A stretch of 28,056 nt of DNA, taken from JAAAOZ01 sp964496595. GTDB taxonomy: Bacteria; Chloroflexota; Anaerolineae; B4-G1; SLSP01. Below the pieces are notes generated by a model. The model saw nothing but the letters and a program-made list of their open reading frames with translations. It did no database searches and was not told where the DNA came from. The stretch is taken from positions 1-28,056 of the forward strand of contig CAZCAI010000049.1 in assembly GCA_964496595.1 (NCBI GenBank), in the 5' to 3' direction. The translations under genes were made by a program, and so were the position numbers. Position 1 is the first letter of the stretch; each line of letters starts with the position of its first letter. This document shows positions 1 through 6,880 of this stretch, piece by piece.

Positions 1-61
1 TCAGCATCAGGATGCTGGCGAGGCCAGCGCAGAAACGTAATATGCGTGTACGAATGGACAT
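1..61 (-). CDS. N-terminus of a secreted or lipoprotein precursor (partial)
   Basis: Only the first 20 codons are in the window; the gene continues beyond base 1. The ATG at 61-59 follows a clear AAGGAG ribosome binding site eight bases upstream. The visible peptide begins MSIRTRILRF and continues into CAGLASILML: two or three arginines followed by a hydrophobic stretch, which is the n- and h-region pattern of a signal peptide. No function can be assigned from this much. It lies downstream of arsC on the same strand, separated by about 240 bases. Confidence 0.6.
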   Translation of the reverse strand, partial: MSIRTRILRFCAGLASILML

Positions 62-300
62 AGCAATAACTCCTTGAATATGATCAGTTCAAATCCGGGA
101 CGCTCATCCGCGCCGGGTTCGACGCGAGGTGGTCGCCGCCGTACTTCAGCGCGTTAACGTTTCGATTATCATCTCAGTAGGGAGGGTAACAGACTTCGGA
201 AGTCACCCTATTCTAAGTCATCACCTGCGCCAGCCAATCAAAGATTTTGCCGGCCAGTTTTTTCAGCAGGCCCAGGCGCCCCGACAACTTTACCGCGAAG
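62..300. other. Intergenic region between arsC and the partial secreted-protein gene
   Basis: No convincing gene is visible. It holds an imperfect hairpin at 183-209 (AGGGT/ACCCT outer arms around GACTTC/GAAGTC) with no following T-run, so terminator function is doubtful. Bases 136-155 match the N-box coding sequence of the two kinases downstream in 18 of 20 positions, reading NALKYGG on the minus strand, and may be a kinase-gene remnant. A 24-codon minus-strand reading frame with a TTG start (213-287) encodes a lysine/leucine-rich amphipathic peptide, but its ribosome binding site is poor. Confidence 0.4.
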
Positions 301-750
301 TTAGGCCGAGCTATGTTGCGCAATAAAGGCCTGGACGCGAGAGGCAATCTGATCACGAATTTCACGGAACTTCGCCAAGACAGCTTCTTCTGTCCCTGCA
401 AATGCCGCCGGGTCTTCAAGGCCCCAGTATTCGCGCACACTCACGCCGGGATAGATGGGACATTTCTCTTCCGCATTCTGGCACACGGTGACAAGATAGC
501 CGATATGCACCTGCTTTTCGAAGTATTCCGGGATCAAGCCTTTTGCATAGTGGCCTTCTGCCTCCAAATCTATCCCGATTTCCCGCATCACCTGGGAGGT
601 CATTGGATGAATGGCCGCCGGTTCCAGGCCGGCGCTGTGAGCCTCAAATACATCGGCCCCATACTTCCGCAAAAAAGCCTGGGCCATCTGACTGCGGGCC
701 GAGTTATGGGTACAGAGAAATAATACCTTCGGTTTTTTATGGGTTTTCAT
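301..750 (-). CDS. arsC: Arsenate reductase, thioredoxin-coupled (LMW phosphatase fold)
   Basis: Cytoplasmic enzyme expected to reduce arsenate to arsenite for export, using thioredoxin to recycle its disulfide. The 149-residue length fits the low-molecular-weight protein tyrosine phosphatase-like ArsC family. The P-loop CX5R is visible as CTHNSAR (Cys13 to Arg19). A second cysteine pair, Cys90 and Cys97 in VCQNAEEKC, has the seven-residue spacing of the resolving cysteines (Cys82/Cys89) of Staphylococcus aureus ArsC. This separates it from the glutaredoxin-coupled type. The start has an AGGAG site nine bases upstream. It is the last gene of a same-strand group led by a membrane methyltransferase and two histidine kinases. 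No arsR, arsB or acr3 is present in the window, so its export partner lies elsewhere. Confidence 0.93.
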   Translation of the reverse strand: MKTHKKPKVLFLCTHNSARSQMAQAFLRKYGADVFEAHSAGLEPAAIHPMTSQVMREIGIDLEAEGHYAKGLIPEYFEKQVHIGYLVTVCQNAEEKCPIYPGVSVREYWGLEDPAAFAGTEEAVLAKFREIRDQIASRVQAFIAQHSSA

Positions 751-847
751 TGCAGTTATCTCCTATCGTTAACCTCAAGTTGATCGGTCAAGTGTTGCGC
801 CATTCACGTTGTGTTGCCCGTGTCGCTGAAATAGAGCGGGCCTACGT

Positions 848-2998
848 TCAGCTCAGTTTTTCCATGTCCATGCACTTCCCTCCGGGTGGTAAGGCGCGTG
901 GCAGCGTAAACCAAAACCGACTCCCCCGCTCGATTTCGCTCTCCACACCCACCTCGCCGCCGAGTTTGGTCACGATGCGCAAGACGATGGACAGCCCCAG
1001 ACCATGCCCTTTGGCGCGAGTTTGCTCCAGGCGCGTGAACTCGGCGAACAACCGTGCCTGCGCCTCTGGTGTTAGCCCTGGCCCGTTGTCCTGCACCCAA
1101 AAGACGATTTTAGATTGCGGATTTTGGATTTTGGCGGGCGTCTCCAAAATCGGCAATCCAGAATCCAAAATCGAGTAGCCCAGTTCCACGTGCGGCGGCG
1201 TCCCCCCGTACTTGAGCGCGTTGCTGACGTAGTTCAACCACACCTCTTCGACCCAGGGCGCATAGCCGAGCGCCGTCGGCCAGGTTTCCGGCAAACAGAC
1301 TTCCGCGTGGGCCTCCGTAAGTTGATCGCCAAAGCGCGCCAGCGTCTCCCCGATAATCGCGGTCATATCCAGCGGCGTCAGTGCGACTTCTGCCATCTTG
1401 CGCACGTTGGCGAGCAGCAGCAGTTCGTGGATGATGCGCGTCATCTTGTGGCCGGTCTGCGTGATACGCGCCGCGTTCTGCGCGATCTGCTCCGGCGACC
1501 AGCGCGCCGCCCGCTGCTCCAGCAAGCTGCCGAACCCGATCAGCGCGGTCAGCGGCGTCTTGAGATCGTGCGCCACCGTGTGCGCGAAGGCATCCAATTC
1601 CGCGTTGCTGGCCTCCAGTTCTGTGATGTTCTGCTGCAAAGCGCGATTGGTGGTCTCCGATTGTTGTAAGAGCAACACCCGGAAAAGCGCGCCGCTAATC
1701 TGCTCGCCCAATCGGTCGTAGATTTCACCGACCTGCGCGTCCAGCCCCATTTCGAACAGACCAAAGCCTAATTGTTGCTCGCGCAAGAGGAAGGGGATGG
1801 CAATCAGGGTATAACCTGGCTCCTGAGGCAACACTTCTGCGGGCGCCAGGTGATGAAGTGGAAAAGAGGGCCACGCGCCCAACTGTTCAGCCTTGCCCTC
1901 TGTATACGCAAGGATGAGTTGGGCGCGTGGCGGTATAGTATCATGTTCATAGAGTGAAATATAACCCCGGCGAATACGCAGGAACGAAAAATGTCGCTCC
2001 ACCACCTTCCCTAGTTCTTCCAGGGCGAGCACGGCAACAATGTCTCTATTAAAGTCTTGTAGTGAAGTCATTCTCTGCTGACTCTGTACTTGCTCATACG
2101 TCGCCGCGCGTTGTTGCGCTTGATTACCGGGCAGACAGCCACACGATTGGCGGATAACCAGTTCGGTTGGGAAAGTAACCTCGGCCGGAAACTGCTCGCC
2201 CTCAATTCGCCGCAATAACACATCCATCATGGTTTGCGCACTTCGCGCACAACTCTGCCGCACTGTGGTCAAAGGTATAGGCAGCAAACTCGCCTCTGGC
2301 ATATCATCAAAGCCCACCACGGCCACATCCTCCGGCACGCGCACCCCACGCATCTGGAGCACTTCCAATGCGCCAATAGCCATATCGTCGTTAGCGGCTA
2401 CCACGGCATCCAAACTGATCGCCCGGTCAAGCAAGGCTTGCATTGCGGCGCGCCCGGAGCTGCGCCAATAATCCCCGCTGGCAATCAGTTCTGGCGCAAC
2501 GGGGAGAGCATGCTGTTTGAGAACATCGAGATAACCCTGAAAACGTTCTTCGGCTTCCCTTTGCCCCGCTGGGCCGCGAATGAAAGCGATGCGGTGGCAG
2601 TTATGCTCTACAAGCAGATGCTCCACCGCAGAACGCATCCCCCTGGCATTGTCGGCGAGTACTTGGGTGGCCCCCATCGCGGGGAAAGCCCCGCTCACAA
2701 TCGGAAGCGGCGCAAAGCGATCACAAAAACGCTGCGCCAGGGCCGGAGAAACCGTGCGGCCAAGTGTACCACTGATAATCAGCCCGCTAAAAGTATCCGG
2801 GTGAATCAGGTTAAAGATGCTGGTCTCCGGAGAAGTTTCGAGAAAATCGCCGCCGACCATGCAAATCACGTTGACACCTCGTTGCCGGGCGATGGCAGAG
2901 ATTTCTATCAGATGCGCAGTGTCATACATAACCCACAGCCGGGTAATTAGAACCCCAATCGTAGGGCGTTTTTGCGATGCAAGCCCGCTATGTGTCAT
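848..2998 (-). CDS. Soluble sensor histidine kinase with LacI-type ligand-binding domain
   Basis: A 716-residue cytoplasmic histidine kinase with no membrane segment. Residues about 12-287 resemble the sugar-binding domain of LacI-family repressors (RPTIGVLITRLWVMYD at the start, VAANDDMAIGALEVLQ and AVVGFDDMPEA later) but there is no DNA-binding helix-turn-helix in front. The domain ends in the Cys pair SCGC at 285-288. Next come a GAF-like region (about 315-440), a short coiled coil, an H-box with His477 in AHDLKTPL, an N-box NALKYGG near 592-599, a G1 box DNGPG at 637-641 and a G2 box GHGLGL at 664-669. The likely role is autophosphorylation in response to an intracellular ligand; no response regulator is adjacent. 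The ATG at 2998 has an AGGAG site and overlaps the upstream kinase gene by 11 bases, suggesting translational coupling. Residues 609-631 are encoded by a heptad repeat array. Confidence 0.88.
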   Translation of the reverse strand: MTHSGLASQKRPTIGVLITRLWVMYDTAHLIEISAIARQRGVNVICMVGGDFLETSPETSIFNLIHPDTFSGLIISGTLGRTVSPALAQRFCDRFAPLPIVSGAFPAMGATQVLADNARGMRSAVEHLLVEHNCHRIAFIRGPAGQREAEERFQGYLDVLKQHALPVAPELIASGDYWRSSGRAAMQALLDRAISLDAVVAANDDMAIGALEVLQMRGVRVPEDVAVVGFDDMPEASLLPIPLTTVRQSCARSAQTMMDVLLRRIEGEQFPAEVTFPTELVIRQSCGCLPGNQAQQRAATYEQVQSQQRMTSLQDFNRDIVAVLALEELGKVVERHFSFLRIRRGYISLYEHDTIPPRAQLILAYTEGKAEQLGAWPSFPLHHLAPAEVLPQEPGYTLIAIPFLLREQQLGFGLFEMGLDAQVGEIYDRLGEQISGALFRVLLLQQSETTNRALQQNITELEASNAELDAFAHTVAHDLKTPLTALIGFGSLLEQRAARWSPEQIAQNAARITQTGHKMTRIIHELLLLANVRKMAEVALTPLDMTAIIGETLARFGDQLTEAHAEVCLPETWPTALGYAPWVEEVWLNYVSNALKYGGTPPHVELGYSILDSGLPILETPAKIQNPQSKIVFWVQDNGPGLTPEAQARLFAEFTRLEQTRAKGHGLGLSIVLRIVTKLGGEVGVESEIERGSRFWFTLPRALPPGGKCMDMEKLS
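1106..1175. repeat. Heptad inverted-repeat array inside the kinase gene
   Basis: Ten consecutive 7-base units. The first four on the plus strand are variants of GATTTTG. A GCGGGCG spacer and a TCTCCAA unit follow, and the last units are the reverse-complement type (AATCCAA, AATCGAG). The two halves form an imperfect inverted repeat of about 30 bases per arm (24 of 30 matching). The array falls exactly between conserved codons for VELGY and FWVQDNGPG in the ATPase domain. Confidence 0.85.
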
Positions 2999-4454
2999 AG
3001 GTATTCTCCTGAGTTGGCAGTGTAAACCAAAACCGGCTGCCCTGCCCGATTTCGCTCTCCACACCCACCTCGCCGCCGAGTTTGGTCACGATGCGCAAGA
3101 CGATGGACAGCCCCAGACCATGCCCTTTGGCGCGAGTTTGCTCCAGGCGCGTGAATTCGGCAAACAACCGTGCCTGCGCCTCTGGTGTTAGCCCTGGCCC
3201 GTTATCCTGCACCCAAAACTGGAAGCTGGTTGCTGGATACTGATTGCTGGATGTCGAGGATTGACCGCCAGCTTCCAGATTCGAGCTTCCAGTTTCTAGT
3301 ATCGAGTAGCCCAGTTCCACGCGCGGCGGGCTACCGCCGTATTTGAGCGCGTTGCTGACGTAGTTGACCCACACCTCTTCGACCCAGGGCGCGTAGCCGA
3401 GGGTCTCCGGCCAGGTTTCCGGCAAACAGACTTCCGCGTGGGCCTCCGTAAGTTGATCGCCAAAGCGCGCCAGCGTCTCCCCGATAATCGCGGTCATATC
3501 CAGCGGCGTCAGTGCGACTTCTGCCATCTTGCGCACACTGGCGAGCAGCAGCAGTTCGTTGATGATAGCCGTCATCTTCTGCCCGGTCTGCGTGATGCGC
3601 GCCGCGTTCTGCGCGATCTTTTCCGGCGGCCAGCGCGCCGCTCGTCGCTCCAGCAAGCTGCCGAACCCGATCAGTGCGGTCAGCGGCGTCTTGAGGTCGT
3701 GGGCCACCGTGTGCGCGAAGGCGTCCAACTCGGCGTTGCTGGCCTCTAGCTCCCGCACGTTCTGCTGCAAGGCGACATTCGCCGCCTCCAGCTCCGCCCG
3801 CGCCTCCGTAAGTTGATGTTGGCGCAGGAAGTTCTGCCAGCGCAGGCGCAAGAGCGGGCGATGGATCGCACCGATGCCAACGAAGATGATGCTGAACAGT
3901 GAGAGGTTATAGAAGGCCAGTATCCCCGAATTTTGCACCCAGTCTCCCATCAACAACGAGCCGCCCAAATACAGACCGACCGCGATGGTTATGCTGCCGA
4001 GTGCCCATTCGACCGGCCAGGGGACGGTGCAAGCGAATGTAGACGCTATGAAAATGAGCAACCAATACGGCGATGTCCAATCATTTACCACCCACAACAT
4101 CGCGCACACCGTCAGGGTCAACACCCCCTGGAGAGCCAACCCCGGCAAGTAAGGGTGGATGTGACGGCGGCCATAGCGTGGCAACATTGCGACAGCAGCG
4201 TAGGGTAGAATCAATCCGCAGCAACGCAGGAGCCACAGAGGAAGTAAATGTTGAGGATATAGCCACCAATCCATCACGCCAAAAGCGAGCATGCTCAGCG
4301 CGCCCGCGACGCCGAGCGGTACAAAGAGCCGCTCCCATAAATAGGAAATCGCCTCCGCCTCGAAGGCTGGGGCTAGATCGCGGTGCTCCGGCGGCACAGG
4401 ATCGCCCCACTGTTGGAATTGTTGCCATATTGAGGTTGGCTCAGGGGCGTGCAT
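2988..4454 (-). CDS. Membrane-bound sensor histidine kinase
   Basis: A 488-residue kinase with about six hydrophobic segments in its first 200 residues, forming an integral-membrane sensor of no family I can name. A coiled coil follows (about 210-240), then His252 in AHDLKTPL, the N-box at 364-374, the G1 box DNGPG at 417-421 and a G2 box GHGLGL. From ELEASNAELD onward it is nearly identical to the kinase encoded just downstream, at both protein and DNA level, so one arose from the other by duplication. Residues 385-412 are encoded by a heptad repeat array. The reading frame is open further upstream to 4583, but the ATG at 4454 has a GGAG site five bases away, while the ATG at 4496 has none and the longer version would overlap the previous gene. 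No partner response regulator is nearby. Confidence 0.88.
   Translation of the reverse strand: MHAPEPTSIWQQFQQWGDPVPPEHRDLAPAFEAEAISYLWERLFVPLGVAGALSMLAFGVMDWWLYPQHLLPLWLLRCCGLILPYAAVAMLPRYGRRHIHPYLPGLALQGVLTLTVCAMLWVVNDWTSPYWLLIFIASTFACTVPWPVEWALGSITIAVGLYLGGSLLMGDWVQNSGILAFYNLSLFSIIFVGIGAIHRPLLRLRWQNFLRQHQLTEARAELEAANVALQQNVRELEASNAELDAFAHTVAHDLKTPLTALIGFGSLLERRAARWPPEKIAQNAARITQTGQKMTAIINELLLLASVRKMAEVALTPLDMTAIIGETLARFGDQLTEAHAEVCLPETWPETLGYAPWVEEVWVNYVSNALKYGGSPPRVELGYSILETGSSNLEAGGQSSTSSNQYPATSFQFWVQDNGPGLTPEAQARLFAEFTRLEQTRAKGHGLGLSIVLRIVTKLGGEVGVESEIGQGSRFWFTLPTQENTYDT
3219..3302. repeat. Heptad inverted-repeat array inside the second kinase gene
   Basis: Twelve consecutive 7-base units. 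The first five are variants of CTGGATG and later units are the inverted form (CCAGCTT, CCAGATT, CCAGTTT). The outer arms AAACTGGAAGCT and AGCTTCCAGTTT are perfect inverted repeats. The array encodes exactly 28 codons, rich in Ser, Gly and Asn, at the same point of the ATPase domain as the array at 1106-1175 but with an unrelated unit. Confidence 0.87.
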
Positions 4455-4497
4455 GGTGTCTCCTTGTTGTGGTTGGGAACTGGACGAGGGTGTCATA

Positions 4498-5064
4498 TTA
4501 GAAGAAGATGAAGTTCTTGGCGACGTTGGCTGTATACCGGGCGAAGGCCTCGGGCCATTGTGACGCGCAGAAGCGTTCTTCAATTGAAGCGACCCACTGG
4601 TAGCCGAGGAACCAGCAAAGAGCTACCAGCAAGATGAGCCAGGAGCCGCCGGCGAGGCCCATCCCTACGTAGGTCAAGGTCGCGCCAAAGTAACCGGGAT
4701 TGCGCGAAAGTTGGTACACGCCGTGGGTGATGAGTTGACCCGAGGGCGCAGTGGTGTAATCCCAGATGCTCTTCAAGCGGATCGCCTGACCTATCGCAAA
4801 GACGAGCAATCCCGCGACGAGCAATCCGGCGTGAGCCGTGAAGGGCACGAAGATGGCATAGAGCGGTAACAAGAACTGCGGCGCCATGATGAGCATATAG
4901 GCGATGCGCTCGCCTTGTGACATCGGCGGCAGCTTGGTCGCGCGGGCCAGACCTTGCTTGCCCCGCGTTCCCCGGATTCGATTCAGCAGCACGGGCGTGG
5001 CGAAGATGATCAGGGCCAATATCCATAAGTTCAGCCATCCAAGTTGAAAATTAAACCATTGCAT
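4498..5064 (-). CDS. PEMT/ICMT-like integral membrane methyltransferase family protein
   Basis: A 188-residue protein with four or five membrane segments. The C-terminal half has the family pattern of phospholipid and isoprenylcysteine carboxyl methyltransferases: THGVYQLSRNPGYFG near residues 113-128, then a hydrophobic helix pair, then an acidic IEERFC and FARYTANV close to the C-terminus. Such enzymes methylate lipids or small membrane-associated molecules with S-adenosylmethionine; the substrate here cannot be deduced. The ATG at 5064 has an AGGAG site six bases upstream. Its TAA stop is directly followed by the kinase leader, so it is probably the first gene of the methyltransferase-kinase-kinase-arsC group. 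Confidence 0.75.
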   Translation of the reverse strand: MQWFNFQLGWLNLWILALIIFATPVLLNRIRGTRGKQGLARATKLPPMSQGERIAYMLIMAPQFLLPLYAIFVPFTAHAGLLVAGLLVFAIGQAIRLKSIWDYTTAPSGQLITHGVYQLSRNPGYFGATLTYVGMGLAGGSWLILLVALCWFLGYQWVASIEERFCASQWPEAFARYTANVAKNFIFF

Positions 5065-5314
5065 ACATAACTCCTAACCTGGCAGAGCCAGAACCAATAA
5101 GGAACCAGGCTCTTCAGGAATTCGCCGGGTGCAATCATATCACTCCCACCCACAACCCAGTAACGACGCGAAAAAGGTCTGTGATCCCCACAAACACGCA
5201 ATTCTTGGCTACTTTTAGGGCTAATAAGGGGGTTGCCCGGCAAAATCCAAAAGACCCAGGAACCATTGACCACCAAATTCTTGCTCGCTGTACAAGGATT
5301 CTATTGGTTAGGCC
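5065..5314. other. Intergenic region carrying a dispersed repeat
   Basis: This gap between two minus-strand membrane protein genes is mostly occupied by a repeat copy at 5108-5216. The remaining sequence shows no terminator with a T-run. An 81-codon minus-strand frame crosses it, but it overlaps the methyltransferase start and its similarity to a frame at 27.5-28.0 kb is explained by the DNA repeat. Confidence 0.5.
5108..5216 (-). repeat. Dispersed 109-bp repeat, copy 1
   Basis: This segment aligns without gaps to 27948-28056, with 13 differences in 109 positions (about 88% identity). It begins GGCTCTTCAGGAATTCGCC and ends near AATTCTTGGCTACTTT. Both copies are intergenic and in the same orientation. 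I see no transposase, long terminal inverted repeats or target duplication. A third, short, inverted match to the GGCTCTT end lies at 6772-6798. Confidence 0.88.
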
Positions 5315-5926
5315 CTATCGCATATACGCCAAAAAGCTGATGAAGAAGACTGCGACGGTCATCACGCCGATGCCCAGCCCACGCACCCAACCCACGGCAT
5401 GCGTTTCGCGCAGGCCCACTGCTACCAATACGATCTGCCACGCGACGGGTAGCACCATCAGACGCAACGTCTCGATCCACGCCGGCCAGAAGACGCCGAA
5501 GATCGGCGCCAAGAGCGTCTCCGGCATCCACATCAGGATCGCGCTCGGCACGACCCAGCCCAGGCCGCAGACGGCCAGCGCGTCCTCGTAAGTGTACGCC
5601 GTGGCGTCTTGTCGACCCGCGATGGCCAGCAAGTGCGCGACGCCGGAGAACGCGATCCACGTGATCAGGCCCCAGGGGATCGTCCAGAATACCTGATAGA
5701 GATAGTACACCTCCTCGCGGATGGGCATCCACGGCTCGACCGCCGGCAGGCGACCGATGGCGTAGTAGATCAGCGCCGTGATCGCGTAAAGGGCGGCGAA
5801 GATGACGTTGATCCAGACGGCAACGGCTACCTTGTTCGGGTGATACTTCAGCTCGATGATAGCGTCTCTGGGCTGGAACGTGGCCCGGAACCAATAGATG
5901 AGAGCGTCGATGATGTTAGTTTTCAT
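5315..5926 (-). CDS. YIP1-family-like membrane protein
   Basis: A 203-residue integral membrane protein with about five hydrophobic segments (near 35-58, 85-103, 120-140, 150-172 and 180-200). The N-terminus ALIYWFRATFQPRDAI followed by a charged stretch and hydrophobic bundle is the layout of bacterial YIP1-domain proteins, which are of unknown function and often annotated as membrane-trafficking-like. The start ATG at 5926 has AAGGAG ten bases upstream, slightly long. A second YIP1-like protein is encoded at 6881-7561, so the cluster contains two members of this family. Confidence 0.72.
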   Translation of the reverse strand: MKTNIIDALIYWFRATFQPRDAIIELKYHPNKVAVAVWINVIFAALYAITALIYYAIGRLPAVEPWMPIREEVYYLYQVFWTIPWGLITWIAFSGVAHLLAIAGRQDATAYTYEDALAVCGLGWVVPSAILMWMPETLLAPIFGVFWPAWIETLRLMVLPVAWQIVLVAVGLRETHAVGWVRGLGIGVMTVAVFFISFLAYMR

Positions 5927-6058
5927 AGCGTTTCAACTCCTTGTTGGTGCAAACAGCAAAAGTCACGGAGGTGCGCCAGGGGATTTAGCCCTTTCGCACC
6001 ACCGTGTGGTTGTTGTGAACAATTTTATCACATTATGGGGGTTGTGACGGCGTTGCTG

Positions 6059-6703
6059 TTACACTTTCTCCGCATGGGTTGATTGTACATGAGCGCCGGT
6101 TTCCCTCGCGATCAGGCGGGCGATGGCGGCAGAGTTTTCATCCATGCCCGCCTTGGTTAGGGCGCCGAGTTTGATCCGTTCGCCATTGTGTTGGACGACG
6201 TAAACTGCCAGGCCGCCGATGCGATCTTGCACGGGCGTGACCTCGACGCTCGCGATATCGGCGTAGGGGATCTGCTGTGCGCTGTCGCCGCGCCCGATGA
6301 TCATCGTGCGACGCTCTCGGTCAAAGGTGATGGCCGGCAGGAAGGCTGACCGCGCGATGAGGTAGACGGCGCCCCAGACGATCAGCAGGGCAACGGGGAA
6401 GACGGCGAAGTTCTCGAGTTGTTCCACCGTGCCTTTGCCGGTCACGAGGTTCCACAAGCTGAAGACCATCGCGACGATGAGGCCCACACCTGCCGCCCCC
6501 AGGAAGAACAGCAAGAAGAAGTTGCGCGCTCGCGTGCGACGAATGACCACGTTGCCCACCTTCGGCTCGCGGCAGATGGCGCCGTCCATCTCGTACCGCG
6601 ATTTCAATCCACGCATCGAGAGCCAGCGTTGGATCAACAGGATAAGGATGGGCAACAGAACCAGAATAATGATGGGGGTCAGACATAGCATGGTTTCAGA
6701 CAT
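6059..6703 (-). CDS. Membrane protein with C-terminal PH-like domain
   Basis: A 214-residue protein with one N-terminal membrane helix (about 7-27), a charged cytoplasmic stretch, a pair of membrane helices (about 62-85 and 100-120), and a soluble C-terminal domain. That domain begins ITFDRERRTMIIGRG and continues IPYADIASVEV, the beta-strand pattern of bacterial PH-like (bPH or YcxB-type) domains. The assignment to that fold is inference from pattern alone. A good AAGGAG site lies seven bases before the ATG at 6703. Function unknown; its neighbours are also membrane proteins. Confidence 0.7.
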   Translation of the reverse strand: MSETMLCLTPIIILVLLPILILLIQRWLSMRGLKSRYEMDGAICREPKVGNVVIRRTRARNFFLLFFLGAAGVGLIVAMVFSLWNLVTGKGTVEQLENFAVFPVALLIVWGAVYLIARSAFLPAITFDRERRTMIIGRGDSAQQIPYADIASVEVTPVQDRIGGLAVYVVQHNGERIKLGALTKAGMDENSAAIARLIARETGAHVQSTHAEKV

Positions 6704-6880
6704 ATCTGCTCTCCTTTCTCTTCTGCCTCAAAATTTGTTGTTAATGGAGTGCCGTTGGTGGTGTGTAGCACGTTGCACCCGGCAAATTCCCGAAGAGCTA
6801 AGGTAATTCCGACGCATTTTTTTTTCGATAAGCTGGAGAAATGTAAATCGAAGACAATCGGAGGTTGCTTATATTCCGAT
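6704..6880. other. Intergenic region with fragment of the dispersed repeat
   Basis: No gene is visible. Bases 6772-6798 match the GGCTCTT end of the 109-bp repeat in reverse orientation, differing at three or four of 27 positions. A run of nine T bases lies at about 6820-6828 on the plus strand with no stem preceding it. Confidence 0.55.
6772..6798 (+). repeat. Truncated, inverted third copy of the dispersed repeat
   Basis: The sequence GTTGCACCCGGCAAATTCCC, continuing GAAGAGC, is the reverse complement of the left end of the repeats at 5108 and 27948 with a few substitutions. Similarity fades upstream of 6772, so only the terminal segment is recognisable. Confidence 0.6.

Noticed and set aside
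247..723. 158-codon plus-strand frame
   Set aside because: Antisense of arsC, which has catalytic motifs and a ribosome binding site.
5031..5276. 81-codon minus-strand frame with a protein-like sequence resembling one at 27.5-28.0 kb
   Set aside because: Its similarity comes from the dispersed DNA repeat, it overlaps the methyltransferase start, and amino-acid changes are not fewer than expected from the base changes.
6820..6828. T9 run as a plus-strand terminator
   Set aside because: No GC-rich stem precedes it and no plus-strand gene ends nearby.
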